Part shown: positions 24,581 to 36,799 of the stretch, piece by piece
Numbering within the stretch: the first letter of the stretch is position 1
Layout of the letters: each line of letters begins with the position of its first letter
NCBI GenBank assembly: GCA_003008705.1
Contig: PDUO01000065.1
Coordinates: forward strand, 1-64,000
Origin: Pezicula radicicola
Lineage: Eukaryota; Ascomycota; Leotiomycetes; Helotiales; Dermateaceae
Direction: 5' to 3'
DNA length: 64,000 nt
Notes under the pieces: generated by a model
Databases searched by the model: none
Told to the model about the DNA's origin: nothing
The model's input: the letters and a program-made list of their open reading frames with translations, nothing else
Translations under genes and position numbers: made by a program

Positions 24581-27092
24581 ATGCCTACCGTTGCGGGAGG
24601 TCCCAGAACCCTCTACGATAAGGTTTTCCAAGACCACATCGTCGACGAGAGACTTGATGGAACTATTTTGCTTTACATTGGTATGTCGTCTGCTGCAATG
24701 ATGAGTCTCTCAAACACCAATTACTAATCTCATCAACAACAGATCGGCATCTTGTGCACGAAGTGACGAGTCCTGTATGTACAACCCTGTGATTGTTGTT
24801 GGTGTGGGGTATCGTTTACTGACATTTCGCATAGCAAGCCTTTGAGGGGTTGAAGAACGCTGGACGCCAGGTCCGGAGACCAGATTGCACACTTGCGACA
24901 ACTGATCACGTACGTCTGAACTCTCCCAGCATTGCCCTATGCACAGCTAATAGAAGCTCCAGAATGTACCAACAACTTCCCGGAAATCCCTCAAGAACAT
25001 CGAGACCTTCGTAGAGGAGGAGGACTCGAAACTCCAGTGCATGACCCTCGAGGACAATGTTAAGGACTTCGGCATTACATACTTCGGCCTCGGCGACAAG
25101 CGTCAGGGTATTGTACACATTATCGGTCCAGAACAAGGCTTTACTCTCCCCGGTACGACTGTTGTCTGTGGCGACAGTCATACTTCTACACATGGAGCCT
25201 TCGGTGCGTTGGCTTTTGGTATCGGAACGAGTGAGGTAGAGCATGTTCTTGCAACACAGACCATTATCACAAAGCGCAGCAAGAACATGCGTATCCAAGT
25301 CGATGGCGATCTCTCACCGGGTGTCAGCTCAAAAGACGTTGTCCTCTACGCAATTGGCCAAATTGGTACTGCAGGAGGAACTGGTGCTGTCATTGAGTTC
25401 TGCGGATCTGCTATCCGTGGCCTGAGTATGGAGGCTCGGATGTCCATCTGCAATATGTCGATTGAGGGAGGAGCCAGAGCTGGTATGGTTGCTCCAGATG
25501 AGGTCACATTCGAGTACCTTAAGGGAAGACCTCTTGCTCCAAAGTACGGCTCGGAACAGTGGAAGAAGGCCGTCAAGTACTGGACCAGTCTTCAGTCAGA
25601 TGAAGGTGCAAAGTACGATATCGATGTCTTCATAGATGCTAAGGATATCGCTCCAACCGTGACCTGGGGAACCAGCCCGGAAGATGTTATTCCAATTACC
25701 GGCAGTGTCCCGGATCCAGAAACGTTTGCCACAGAAGCGAAGAAGGCTGCTGGACGGAGGATGCTCGAGTACATGGGCCTCACGGCCAACACACCAATGG
25801 AGGATGTTGTTGTCGACAAGGTCTTCATTGGATCCTGCACAAACGCTCGAATCGAGGATCTCCGAGCTGCAGCAAATGTTGTCAAGGGTCGGAAGGTTGC
25901 GCCAAACATCAAGCGAGCCATGATTGTTCCGGGATCGGGTCTGGTCAAGGACCAAGCCGAGGCTGAAGGTCTCGACAAGATCTTTGTGGATGCTGGCTTC
26001 GAATTTAGAGAAGCTGGATGCAGTATGTGCCTTGGCATGAACCCTGATATCTTGTCACCAAAGGAACGTTGCGCCAGTACCAGTAATCGTAATTTCGAAG
26101 GTCGACAAGGAGCCGGTGGTCGTACACATCTAATGTCACCTGTTATGGCTGCAGCCTGTGCCATCGTTGGCAAGCTTACTGATGTACGGAAACTCGTCGA
26201 GGGGAATGCCACACCAAGAAAAGCATCACCAAAACCTGTCGAGATCATACCCGGAAAAGCCCATGTTGATGAGAGAGTTGAGACTGACGATGACGAGCGA
26301 GAAGCTATTGCCGATCAACCAGAAGATGCCGGCCCAAATACAAACACGATCACTTCCGGCGCATCCTCCGCTGGTCTCCCAAAGTTCGAAGTCTTGAAGG
26401 GTCTCGCAGCCCCAATTGATCGCTCGAACGTTGATACGGATGCTATCATTCCTAAACAATTCCTCAAGACAATTAAGCGTACCGGTCTCGGATCAGCTCT
26501 TTTCAACGAATGGCGCTATAATGATGACGGATCAGAAAAGCCAGACTTTGTACTTAACACCGAGCCATACCGGAAATCCAAGATCCTTGTTGTCACAGGC
26601 CCCAACTTTGGCTGTGGTAGTTCTAGAGAACACGCGCCATGGGCTCTCCTCGATTTCGGTATCAAGTGCGTGATCGCTCCTTCATATGCCGATATCTTCT
26701 TCAACAACACCTTCAAGAACGGAATGCTGCCAATTGCAATCACCTCAAAACCAGACCTTGATGCCATTGCTGCCCGTGCCCGTGCTGGCGAGGAGATTGA
26801 GATTGACCTTCCCAACCAGTCCATCAACGATGCATCAGGTAAGCAAATCTGCAAGTTCGAGGTCGAGGAGTTCAGGAAGCATTGCTTGATCAATGGCTTG
26901 GATGATATTGGACTCACCATGCAGATGGAGGATAAGATCTTGGCTTTTGAGAAAAAGATGAGCAAGGAGACACCATGGTTGGATGGCAGCGGGTACCTTA
27001 AGAGGGGAAAGGGTGGTCGTATTGCGGCGATGGCCAAGCCAGTTCCTATCACAAATAGAGGTGAGGTGATCAAAGAGCCGCTTGATTGGTAG
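24581..27092 (+). CDS. LEU1: 3-isopropylmalate dehydratase (fused large and small subunits)
   Basis: Four exons, 24581-24680, 24743-24774, 24835-24909 and 24963-27092, encode 778 aa; all three introns sit in the first 130 codons. The enzyme isomerises 2-isopropylmalate to 3-isopropylmalate in leucine synthesis. The LeuC half has [25 protein letters not shown] and the iron-sulfur cysteines in GSCTNAR (C361) and [10 protein letters not shown] (C422, C425). A charged linker leads to the LeuD swivel domain, which begins near [20 protein letters not shown] and includes [17 protein letters not shown]. In fungi the two bacterial subunits are fused, and this length matches yeast Leu1 (779 aa). The call is unambiguous. 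The ATG at 24581 fits the family N-terminus. Confidence 0.98.
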
Positions 27093-27520
27093 ATTTAAAC
27101 TGGGTGGCGCATTATGGGTTTTGCTGGGTATTGCTTTTCAAAAAGCGGGCGGGATTATTGCTTCCACACCTTGTAGTGGCGGTGCTGGTACTTCTAGAGG
27201 CTTGGTAACCAGCCTATGGTTCAATGAAAGTAAATTACTTGACCATGATCATGATGTTCTGCCAATGGAGTGATTTAAGGAACTCTTGCCAGTGCCAAAA
27301 TAGCAGGGAAGAACGGAGGAAATACTGAGACGGAAGAAGATTATTTTTTATCCAGGTAGGTATATTAGACGAACTGAGTCAAGTAGCTCGCTTAATGTTC
27401 AATATTAATATAACCCTTTTTTCCTAGTGAATCTAATGTACTAGTGAGCGATAATTGATAGTAACTACTTCACTACTCCTAAATAGTATCCTAATAACTT
27501 CATGTCAATAAGAAACCAAC
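27093..27520. other. intergenic between convergent genes
   Basis: This holds the 3' flanks of the isomerase gene and the following minus-strand gene. Nothing else is visible. Confidence 0.6.
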
Positions 27521-28996
27521 CTATCTAAACGAGCGCCGATGTCGCCTCGTGCGACTATTGCTCCGTCCACGGCCGGCAATCGGAACGCCAATGCCACCAC
27601 TAACAGCGGAAACATTAACACCAGCAGCACGAGTGCTTCCAATTGTACCCTTCTTTTCGAGCGCCAAATGACCTAAATTATCCTTGGGATCACCATCCTT
27701 CAAACCACCAAACCCACCCTTTTTCGGTCCCCTATTTCCAACCATATCAACATCTCCACCTACACCATCCTCCACAGCCTCTTTCACAACCTTCTCGGGG
27801 AACTTAGTATCAAACTGACTCTCGCCATAAGTAGGAGCAGGAACACCATCCATCTTACCACTCTTCTTTCCCCGACTACCTCTTCCATCACCATCAACAA
27901 CCCAATAATGATGATAATGGTGGTGGTGATGAATATGTACTGCCGGAGATGCCTGTCGTTCTGGTACTAGTGTTTCTGGTTTTGGTTCTGTGTTTGTCTC
28001 TAATATAATCGGCATTTCTCTTGCCGTTGAAGGAAGAGGTTTCTTTGGTGGCGTTGACGTGGAATCTTCAGATGGTTTTTCTTCGAGGGTTGATGCTTTT
28101 TGAGGTATTCGGATTACTGTCCCTGTTGATTCGAGGTCTCTTAGATTCCGTGGCGTTCTTTTTATTTCAATCATTTCGGATGTGTGTTCGCTATCTTTTT
28201 TGTTGGTAGTAGCATCATGGACTGTCCGGTTTTCTCTTGCGAAATTATCGGGTTGTCTGCGCGGTTTCAACCTCTCCACTTCGACTCCATGCTCATGTTT
28301 ATTTTTAAGAACATGATCCTGCTCCTTCTTCCACTTCTCATCCCCCATCATCTCGCCACTCAACTTCCGTGCTCCAACAATTTTCGCAACGCCTTCATCA
28401 ACCACTCTCTTCTGCCTCCTAGTGGTCCTCATTCTCTCAAAATCCCTCCCAAACCTCCTCTTCGCCTCCTCACTCATTAATCCCCAGTACTTCCCACTTC
28501 CCAACCCAACCCTCAATGGTCTCTGAAGTAAAACATCTCCAATCCATTCACTTTCCTCTTTTCCCCTCCCCTTAATCATATCCCTTGATATTTTTCCATC
28601 CCTATAACCTGAATTAGAACCGGAACCAGATACTGGTCCTTCTTTAATCTCAGTACTCCCAGTCCCACTACTCTCAACGGGCGACAGCACATCAAATAAA
28701 CCCGTATCAGGATTCGCACCCACAACGCCTAGATAATCCTCACTTTCTCTATGGCTTCTCCGTTGTGCCCTTTGCCATTTCTTGTCTTTGTGGATTTGAT
28801 TCGAGGGTTCTGTATTTGTGCTTGGATTGTTGGGTGCCTTGGTGGGGGGTTTGGGTTTGCCATGTTTTTCATTTGCTTTTCTTAGGAGGAGCTTTGTGAA
28901 GAAGGTTGTGAATGAGGAGGTGATGCCGGATTTTGGTTTTTGTGGAGTGATGTTGAGAGGGGATCTTGAGTTTGGAGTGTTAGGGTCGTAGGTCAT
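27521..28996 (-). CDS. unrecognised basic protein with a histidine cluster
   Basis: A single uninterrupted frame of 491 aa starts at the ATG at 28996. I do not recognise the family. The protein is rich in Lys, Arg, Pro and Ser and mostly looks disordered. A more ordered stretch covers about residues 148-225 (WIGDVLLQRPLRVGLGSGKY and following). Residues 354-363 form a dense His run (HIHHHHHYHH) followed by YWVV. The C-terminus is strongly basic (SRTRRHRRSFR). The basic tail and disorder would fit a nuclear or nucleic-acid-associated protein, and the His run could bind metal; both are inference. It has no signal peptide or membrane segment. Confidence 0.75.
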   Translation of the reverse strand: MTYDPNTPNSRSPLNITPQKPKSGITSSFTTFFTKLLLRKANEKHGKPKPPTKAPNNPSTNTEPSNQIHKDKKWQRAQRRSHRESEDYLGVVGANPDTGLFDVLSPVESSGTGSTEIKEGPVSGSGSNSGYRDGKISRDMIKGRGKEESEWIGDVLLQRPLRVGLGSGKYWGLMSEEAKRRFGRDFERMRTTRRQKRVVDEGVAKIVGARKLSGEMMGDEKWKKEQDHVLKNKHEHGVEVERLKPRRQPDNFARENRTVHDATTNKKDSEHTSEMIEIKRTPRNLRDLESTGTVIRIPQKASTLEEKPSEDSTSTPPKKPLPSTAREMPIILETNTEPKPETLVPERQASPAVHIHHHHHYHHYWVVDGDGRGSRGKKSGKMDGVPAPTYGESQFDTKFPEKVVKEAVEDGVGGDVDMVGNRGPKKGGFGGLKDGDPKDNLGHLALEKKGTIGSTRAAGVNVSAVSGGIGVPIAGRGRSNSRTRRHRRSFR

Positions 28997-29656
28997 GCTG
29001 TGGATATATAATTTGAGTGTGAGAGTGGCAATGTCTTTTAATGGCTTGACTTTGATGGTATTGAAGCCCTGGCGAGGCCGAGTGATGGTGATGAAGGTCC
29101 ATGGCCATCACTTGCTCGGGGAGGAAGGAGCGAAGAGATGTTACGAACACAATCACCATAGCTTGTTCATTCGCCAAAGACTTATGGTAGAGTCCTCCTA
29201 CTGTTTATGTTTTGACAGTGCGAAACGAGTGTTTGGTTAGTAATTGAACTAATACACTCTATGACAGAAAGAAGTACCTTATATAACGAGTCGAGCAAAT
29301 TTCCAAGCAGGAAGGTACTACCTCCAACCACACTTTCTCACACAAGGAGCTGGCTATTGAACTTCCAGCAGAAGGATCTTTGGAAGGTGTAGAAAGCGGG
29401 ATGCAGTACAAATTACTGAAGTTGTCCCGTGAATTCTGTGGCTGCCCCGGCTTTGTTCCTGCGAAGCGAATCTGCTTTTTGGGAAGGTCAGGTGGTATAT
29501 CGAAGTGGCAGAATTACTAGCAAAGAAAGATTTTGAAAAGGCAAGAAAAGCTTCGCTTTCACTACTACATATGCCATAAGCATTGGGAATCGTGCCTACA
29601 CCAAAACCACACATCCATCCTAAACGCCCCCAATAATTAACTGGTATTATAATTAT
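28997..29656. other. intergenic upstream of the His-cluster gene
   Basis: This 660-bp gap should contain the promoter of the 491-aa gene and the 3' UTR of NUR1. No distinct element is recognised. Confidence 0.55.
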
Positions 29657-31109
29657 CTACCACCTTGAAGGTCCGCGTTCACTGCCCTGGATCTTTGGTT
29701 TCCCAAACGCTGTTGGCGCGCTGGTCCTTCTATCTGCACCATCTGATAGTAGATTCTTATTGAGGAGCGTCCGATGCACCGAGCTCTCTCTTTTTGCTGG
29801 GCTTCTACTCCTGCTTCTTTCTCTATCCTCCGAGATCTCTCTAGCTGCCATGGCAAACGAGTTTCTGGGAGCCGGTTGCTGACGATTGATATCATACATG
29901 CTCGAAGCCTTTTTTAAAGGAGAGTTTGCGTGGCTGTAAATACCTAGACTACCACCATCTCCCGTACTGGTGCTTGTGCCCGTAGAAACAGCTCCACCCG
30001 TGCTTTGTCTAAACTGAGGTTGCCGAATCGCCGTATTAGGTGTTCTGACAACCGCAGGCTGTAAGCTAGTAGTTGAAGGTGTTTTAAAAGGAGGACTTGG
30101 TGAGTATATTCGCTGGTGCACGGATCCAGTGTTTTCTGGATCAATGTGCTTGGCATAATTTGGATTGGGGTTTGTAAGGAATCCTCTCCTCAGTACCACG
30201 GTAGGCGTGTATACATCAACATCTGCTTCACCATCGGGAATTTCAGAGTTAGGTTCCGAGTGTTGGGTGCCAACATCCCGAACGAGAGGATTGAGACGTG
30301 GGTGGACGTATTTGATGTCATATTCGCTTAGGACCTCCTTGTGAATGACCGCTGTATCCTTCGTTTGTTGAGAGAAATTCATTTGAAGCAAGAGCAACTG
30401 TGCTGATATAAGTAGTTGCAGAAATATTGTTCGGAACACTGCAATGCTTGGGTGAGGCTCCGAAGAGTGCGTGGGGAGAAAAAGCCAGTATACAAGTACA
30501 TGGCCTGGGCTGAAGAGACAGAATAATCGTAAGCAAACCGGTATTGGATCCCAGACAGCAAGCTCCCAGACATCGCGGGTCGGGTCAGGATGAGCTCGAG
30601 ATTCAGCGCTCGTGTCGCCTAGGATGTTTTGTATGAATCTCAGCGGCGAAGAGGAAATTGGGGAAGAGTCGACTCGCACTCTTTGTGCCGAGGGCGTGCT
30701 CTGTGGAGTTTCAACTGCGCTCTCAAACAATCGGTAGTGACGTTTTCGAAGGAATGTATATGCTGCATTGCTAACAGAAAGACATGTTAAAAGAAAGACT
30801 GCCAATTTGGCCTGCAGAAGTTAGTATGGCCCAACTTGAAAACGTGGGATCTCTTACAAAGTAAGTAAGCCATCCAGATCCAGAGCTGACATCTCCAAAT
30901 ACATCATCAGCAGTACTCTCCGAACTTGAGCTATTTGCTCGAGCGATTAGAAAGACGAAATGGAATCCCAAAGCAATAGGAGTCACAGCAGCCTTGTTGT
31001 CCCAATCTCTTGTTTCCAGCTCCTCAGACAGCCATAGCAAAAAGTCTAGTGGGTTCAGGTATGCCTTGATGCGTTCCAGAAGTGGCCGTCTCCGTACAAG
31101 TCGAGGCAT
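29657..31109 (-). CDS. NUR1: nuclear rim protein Nur1
   Basis: Two exons on the minus strand, 31109-30858 and 30811-29657, encode 468 aa; the 46-nt intron starts GTAAGAG and ends CTGCAG. The N-terminus MPRLVRRRPLLERIKAYL, followed by NPLDFLLWLSEE and RDWD, is the Nur1 family start. Hydrophobic segments lie near residues 40-58, 85-105, 175-197 and 206-227. DPTRDVWELAVWDPIPVCL and the later EYDIKYVHPRLNPLVRDVGTQ block are also family hallmarks. Nur1 is an inner nuclear membrane protein that tethers silent chromatin and rDNA together with Lem2-type partners. The C-terminal half is Ser/Arg-rich. It shares a 271-bp divergent promoter with VMA7. Confidence 0.93.
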
Positions 31110-31380
31110 TGTGAATTCGGCGTAAGAATCATCTGCGCATCATCAAATCTTCTGGGGGGGCGGTTGTCCTTTCAATGAAGAAGTGACATAGAAGTGGTGG
31201 GCGTGGTTGTGGCGCCCTTGTCTTTTGCTTGCCTTTCTTTGTTTACAGTGCACGGTGGTGACAGGCTGTTGTAAAGCGATGCTTCAAAGGAATTCGCGAC
31301 GTGCAGGGATTTGGCACTAGCGGGGCTCCCGTCTGATGATTGACGAAGCTCAACACCTGCCTTGCAACCCATAAAGCAAA
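31110..31380. promoter_or_regulatory. shared divergent promoter of NUR1 and VMA7
   Basis: The two start codons are 271 bp apart on opposite strands, so this interval must hold both promoters. No single dominant motif is evident. Confidence 0.6.
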
Positions 31381-31925
31381 ATGGCAACTCCAGCGTCGGC
31401 CTATAAGGATAGGCAGTTTCTTGCGGTGATTGGGGATGAGGTGAGTCTTCTTTTGTGATTTCAATTGGACGCCCTAAAGCTAATCGCGCAACTCAGGACT
31501 CAGTTACGGGACTGCTTTTAGCAGGTATCGGAGTACGGATTGCCCTCTGCAAGCTTTGGAGTTAAGAAAATGCCTGCTGATTGTTATTTAGCATGTTACT
31601 TCACCGCCCGACTCGCAGAAGAATTTCCTTGTTGTCGACAGCAAGACGGATAATGCAGCCATAGAGGAAGCCTTCGAGAGATTCACGACGGAGAGAAAGG
31701 ATATTGGCATTCTCTTGATCAACCAACATGTAGGGGGAGCTATCATTTTTGCGGCCAAAGCACTGTATAGCTGACATATGCTAGATTGCTGAGAGAATAC
31801 GTCATCGAGTAGATACATATACAGCTGCCTTCCCCGCGCTGCTGGAGATTCCGAGCAAGGACCACCCATACGACCCCGAGAAAGATAGTGTATTGAGACG
31901 CGTGCGTAGACTCTTTGGAGAGTAG
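31381..31925 (+). CDS. VMA7: V-type H+-ATPase subunit F
   Basis: Four exons, 31381-31440, 31497-31532, 31592-31729 and 31785-31925, encode 124 aa, the usual size for subunit F. The protein begins with a short leader and [20 protein letters not shown]. It continues with [37 protein letters not shown] and a C-terminal [10 protein letters not shown], which together are diagnostic. Exon 2 is only 36 nt. Subunit F belongs to the central rotor of the V1 sector and couples ATP hydrolysis to proton pumping in vacuole and Golgi membranes. Confidence 0.97.
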
Positions 31926-32466
31926 AGGGGCAGTTGCGTGGTTGAGATTTGGAGGAATGATGGCGGATGGGGTTCGTGGGACATTGTCATAATGTATTGC
32001 TAACGGATCGACCTGGCGTTAGATGGAAGAATGCATTTTGCGGCCGTCATTGGCCTTGCCGACCTTTGGGTTCCAGTCCTTGAACCGGTATTGTTGGACG
32101 CTTAAGTTGATGATGAGTGTCTTTACAGTGGACCACCTTTTAGCCATGTAGCTTTGCAAAAGCCATAGCACAACACCAAGGCCATCACATATTCTAAATC
32201 ACAGCACATCCAATCATATCACACTTACAGCTAGGCTTCTTATTCCTCATAGATGCCGCAGGACTCGATTCATATATGTAAGAGTCTCCATGGTACATAA
32301 GGCAAACCGGATGAAAAAACTCCTGGGAAAAAGGTATCTTGCAACCCAAAATGCAATGAACTAAAATATGCCTCCCGTCCTTAATCGTTGTTCTCATGCA
32401 AGTATTACTTCCTCAATCTCGACGAACTATTATCAGCTCTTAATCCCCCAGATTTCAACCTGCCAT
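31926..32466. other. intergenic between convergent VMA7 and NPC2
   Basis: This holds the 3' flanks of two convergent genes. I see no further feature. Confidence 0.6.
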
Positions 32467-33108
32467 CTAGAAGGTGACAGTAGCGGTCAAGCAAGTGATG
32501 TGCTCATCATCGACGGTAAATGCATCAGCAAGGACGGTATAGGTTCCCTAGAACATAGAGTTAGTCATTATCATTGAAGGGCGTCAGCGAGTAAAGAACT
32601 TACCGGGGGAATCTCCTTTGGAATCTCAACATCCTTTGTGATCTTCGTAACACCCTTGCTGAGAGGACATTCCAAATCCACGTTCTTAATCTGCTCACAG
32701 AGATCCGCGCGTTGGTTCACCAGTCTGATCAAGCCATATTTGACCTGCAAGATAACATATGCGCCCTCCAAGATATCCTCCTCGAAGGTGCCTACGGCCT
32801 CGATTGTGAGAGTGGATCCACTGTTTATCGCCAAGTTAGTTTCCAGCCTTTCAAAATAATAGTGATGACAAGAAACCCTACGGGACAGGAGGATTGGGGC
32901 TGAGGTTGACATGATCAAGCTTCAGTTTATCATCGCTGTGTTCGGCTTTGCAGTAATTGAGAGGGTTGTTTCCAGGAATGCGAAGGTCCTCGTTAAAGGT
33001 CTTCTGAGGACGAGAACCGTCACTGCCAAAGCTGATACCGAATGATAAGCGCTCAGCAACGACGAGAGTGCTAACACAGAGAGCGAGGAAGCTGGAGGTG
33101 AACTTCAT
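32467..33108 (-). CDS. NPC2: NPC2-type sterol/phospholipid transfer protein (ML domain)
   Basis: Three exons on the minus strand, 33108-32882, 32820-32604 and 32547-32467, encode 174 aa. Introns are 61 and 56 nt. Residues 1-18 are a signal peptide (MKFTSSFLALCVSTLVVA). The ML domain follows, with conserved Cys residues in LNYCKAE, DLCEQI, DLECPL and HITCLTATV. The core reads PGSTLTIEAVGTFEEDI, then YVILQVKYGLIRLV. The last exon ends in YTVLADAFTVDDEHITC. This matches the fungal phosphatidylglycerol/phosphatidylinositol transfer protein, a soluble vacuolar lipid carrier. The length is normal. The start is supported by the signal peptide. Confidence 0.94.
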
Positions 33109-33996
33109 CTTGACGGATGCTGCTTCAGAACCGTGGAGCAGAAGTTGAGGTGAATGATTTGAAGCTGTGAGAGTAATAGTGAGAGTAATAATTAAGAGGT
33201 TCGTCGCATCCAGAGCGCAAGTGGCGGGAAGGCGCTAATCTTGGGTAGGCTGGCTCACTGGCTGGGGAACCAACCGAATGACGTTTCCTCCGTATCAGAA
33301 GACCAAACGCCCGACCCGAACTGACTCGAAATGACGGTCAGGACAAAGTAGGTATGTTGCACTACATCCTGGAGTCGAGATAAGGAAAAGTCCTTGGAAT
33401 TGGTTCTGAAGAATTCTCATGTTATTATTGAATTACTTTACCAATTATTATCATGCTCCTAGAAGCTCTATCCCACTAATTACGAGGGTATTCGTTGTTG
33501 TCTCCGACCTCGCTTGTTATGCTCGGTGCCAATGCATGAAGGTTTTCGACTTAACTCCAATTATGATCCTTTAACAACTCCTGGACTCTGGCTATTAGTA
33601 GTAGCCCGAGATGAAGATGTCGCATAATCCCGCATTGGACAATTTGAATCTCACTTATCTAACGATATAGGAGTCAAGAGATAGACAGCAAATCACCAAT
33701 CCCCAGCAACAAGAGTAGTGGAGCTAATCGGGGAGAAGACTAAAACTTTCCATTCCAGGTTTTGCAAACACTAAATGCGTATTTCTTGCTATTACAGCAA
33801 TACCAACACCAAAACTCCTCTTGCTTGAAATTGAGGGTATCACAAACATCTAGGTTTCCCCAGTTCTACCAAACGGGTCGTTTCTTCGAAATAGAAGCAC
33901 CTTTCGACCATTCCTCCAATACTTGACTACCAGTAAACGGCGACATTCTTCCATCAACCAAAGCATAGCACACTACATCATCATCCTGCCCTTTCC
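33109..33996. other. intergenic upstream of NPC2
   Basis: This 888-bp gap holds the NPC2 promoter and the 3' flank of the DUF7053-type gene. No gene is visible. Confidence 0.55.
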
Positions 33997-35435
33997 TTAG
34001 GCCATTTCATGCACTTCATGCACCGCCCGAGGTGCCTTTATGTTGGAATTTCTGCCGTGTGCCACTTCTTCCTCATGGTCCTCTTTCTTCCCAGTTGGAA
34101 GCTCAGCAATTTGAGGATATAGTTGACCCTGGGGGTTCTGCCTTGAATCTCTTCCACCCGAATATGGATTTGCTTGCTGATATGCGGGATCCATTCCATG
34201 ATACTGTGGGCTTTGTCTAGGAGAAGAAGCATTCAAATTCTGCCATGAGATAGTCCTAGGACTGTTTTGACTTCCGCCGGTACCAATGGGTCCATTGTAC
34301 GAAGCTCTGCCGTTTTGACTGTCATTCATGGCGTTTTGGTACGAAGAGGAGGAACTTCGGATACCGGCGCCTAGGGGTTGGGGAACGAGCGATGGGTCAT
34401 AGGTGCTCTTGTCCCTGAATTCTGGGTGATCGGGTGCTCTAAATTGTTGGTTCTGGGATCCTGGGCTTTCAAAAGAGGAACTCTGCTGGCTATTTGCACC
34501 ATAAGCAGTATAACGTGGTGATGGGGCGCCATTATTTTCTCCCATGCTGTCCTCGTAAGTACTCTCTGAGTCAACGCTGCTTTCCGGATATGTCATAGTT
34601 GATTGGGAATTGACGAATGAGGCCGTTCGGAGCGTTTTCTCCTCGTAGAGACGAGAGTTGTGCGCTGATCCTTCGAGAATTTGCGCTTTAACCATCAGGC
34701 GATCGACCAGTTGCCCATGAGACTTCTTAAGGGTCTTTTTGACGAAAGATGTTAAAACCACGTTGCATTTCATGTCCACATCTTCACGTAGGTATAATCC
34801 TGTGATTGGAGCGCCTAGTCCTAGTTCCACTGGTTGTACTGGTTCTCCTGGTAGGCTATAAAAGTCTCCTTTCAGCATTGCTCGTCACACGACTTAACAA
34901 GAGCAGTGTAATGGGCTCGCATTCTGACTGACCTTCCACCAAGTGTCCACTTCCCTTTGATATTTAGACCCATTGGGGCATAAACATGAGTCTGAAGACC
35001 GTTCGGTAAATTGTGAAAGCAGCCATTGTAGCTTACACTACCGGAGGCCATTCCTCCAGGAAGATATTGTACTTTATCGGTAATGCTATACCATATGCTT
35101 CGCAAGTCAGAATTTACTAAAATAAGATGAGATATTGGCACTTTACCAGTGATATTCCTCAGGAGTGGCCTAAAGGCAAGAATACGGTTAGTTCACGAGT
35201 TCCAGATAGCTTAGGAGTACGTCAAACATGATTCGGGAGCCATGAATAATCGTATACTCGCGGCCCACTTGAATACTGTACATACATTGGATGGTGGTTT
35301 AATCTGATGTTGCTCTGTAACTAGAGGGTTAAGAAGAATCATTTCCGTATGAGAGTGTAATGTTTCTATGACAGTTTCCCTCGAGATGCCGGCTGGCAGC
35401 GCGGTAACCGTGGTAAAGACACTTCTCTTGGACAT
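33997..35435 (-). CDS. DUF7053-type conserved fungal protein
   Basis: Proposed exons on the minus strand are 35435-35286, 35169-35147, 35097-34940 and 34868-33997 (400 aa). The N-terminal region, MSKRSVFTTVTALPAGISRE to SFVKKTLKKSHGQLVDRL, is a single conserved domain of filamentous ascomycetes that I associate with DUF7053. It includes WYSITDKVQYLPGG and YAPMGLNIKGKWTLGG. After about residue 185 the protein is a disordered Ser/Gln/Asn/Pro tail ending in HEVHEMA. Function is unknown. The third intron needs the weak donor GTGGAAGG, the only GT in the right phase that joins to the next exon; the stronger-looking GTCAGT seven bases on breaks the frame. The 23-nt exon 2 is also inferred from homology. 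Confidence 0.8.
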
Positions 35436-36032
35436 GATGAGGATTGGATTCCGTGAGACCGTGAGAATCGGTTTCTTAGGAGTAGACTGAGAAAGAGAGT
35501 AGTTTACGTAGAACACTTGGGACTGTGAAGGAGCGAAGCAAAAGGTAAGATTTAAAGAGCAACCAGAGGATACAAATAAACTGCTAGCACTGCCCGCCCA
35601 ACATGGCGGGGTCATAACTAAAAGCATTGTGGCCCTTGCTAAGGTTTAAAAAGGCTCAGGCCCGAGCCTACACAAGCCTATTGGATTAGAGCTGACGTGA
35701 GGGCTGAAATAAGCAATACAATAACCCTTGTATAGCATGAAGCGAACAAATCAGAGCTTGAAACAAGATCTCGGATCTTCAAGTTGCCAGAATCGGAATG
35801 GCGGAGCTGAGCGGCGCTGCAAAAAGTGTTGGACCTGTTGTCAATTGCCAATTTACCACTCCCTCTATTTGAGACGGACAGCTACGCCTGTACGTATAAT
35901 AGGACGACATTTCAAGGCACAAATACACACGCAAGATTGGGAGAATTGCGGAATGCCTGGTATTTATACAAACGGGCTGTTTTTTAGCACCATAGGTAGC
36001 GTGACCGGAATGAACGAATTTCATGCTCCTAC
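35436..36032. other. intergenic
   Basis: This is the promoter side of the DUF7053-type gene and the 3' flank of the next GPI protein gene. No distinct element is recognised. Confidence 0.55.
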
Positions 36033-36799
36033 CTAAAGCCCGAAAACCAATCCGACCACTGCCATACCTCCAACAACCCACTTTGCATTCCCAGTTATCA
36101 TTGGAACTCCCCCAGTGCTGGAACTTGAGGTCGCAGTGCCTGTAGCTGCAGTCTGTGATGCACCTGTTGAGGTTCCGCTTGTCGTGCTCGCCTTTCCGGT
36201 GCTCTTAGCACTAGAGCTGGAGCCAGTGCTAGAGCTTGACATGGTAGTTGATGCCGCCGTGTTGGTCGTGCTTGCGGCAGCACCTGCGGTTATAGTTACA
36301 GCAACGCCTCCAAGTCCACTAGTCATGTCTGCCAGGTCCGCAGTGATCGTAGTTGTGGTCGCGTAGTTTGACACGGTCGAGGTGCCGTTCATCAAAAGAT
36401 ATGAAGCGCTGCACGCAGCCGAGGAGGAACCGGAAAGGTTGCATCCCAAACCCGCTGTCTCTACAATTTCATCGTCGCTGTCTGATATAGTGTAAAGGTA
36501 GTTGATAGTAGAAGGGCCTTGGGTGAAAGTGAAGGAGTCGGGAATTTCGCAGCCAATATCAGTCGCGACATCTGACTCGGAGGCGCAGGTGATAGAGTAG
36601 GTCGTTGCTGATGCATCCTGTTGTGTCTGTTAGATCCGAGGATTGATACATTTCTGCTGTTGGCTAAAATTACTGAGCCTATGACCGATCCAACCAGGGC
36701 TTGAGAATCGTCAAACCCAGCAAGGAAAAGAGTAGTTGTAGTCTGTGCTACTACCCCAGAGGCGATAGTGGCCAGAGCAATGAGAGAGGTCTTGTACAT
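36033..36799 (-). CDS. secreted GPI-anchored Ser/Thr-rich protein
   Basis: Two exons on the minus strand, 36799-36674 and 36617-36033, encode 236 aa; the intron is 56 nt (GTAATT to CAACAG). Residues 1-18 are a signal peptide (MYKTSLIALATIASGVVA). The N-terminal TTTTLFLAGFDDSQALVGS is shared with a family of fungal GPI proteins, followed by a small Cys-containing domain (SITCASES, IGCEIPD, AGLGCNL, AACSAS). A long Ser/Thr/Ala stalk leads to a hydrophobic GPI signal tail (WVVGGMAVVGLVFGL). It should sit in the plasma membrane or wall. No enzymatic motif is seen. Confidence 0.86.
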
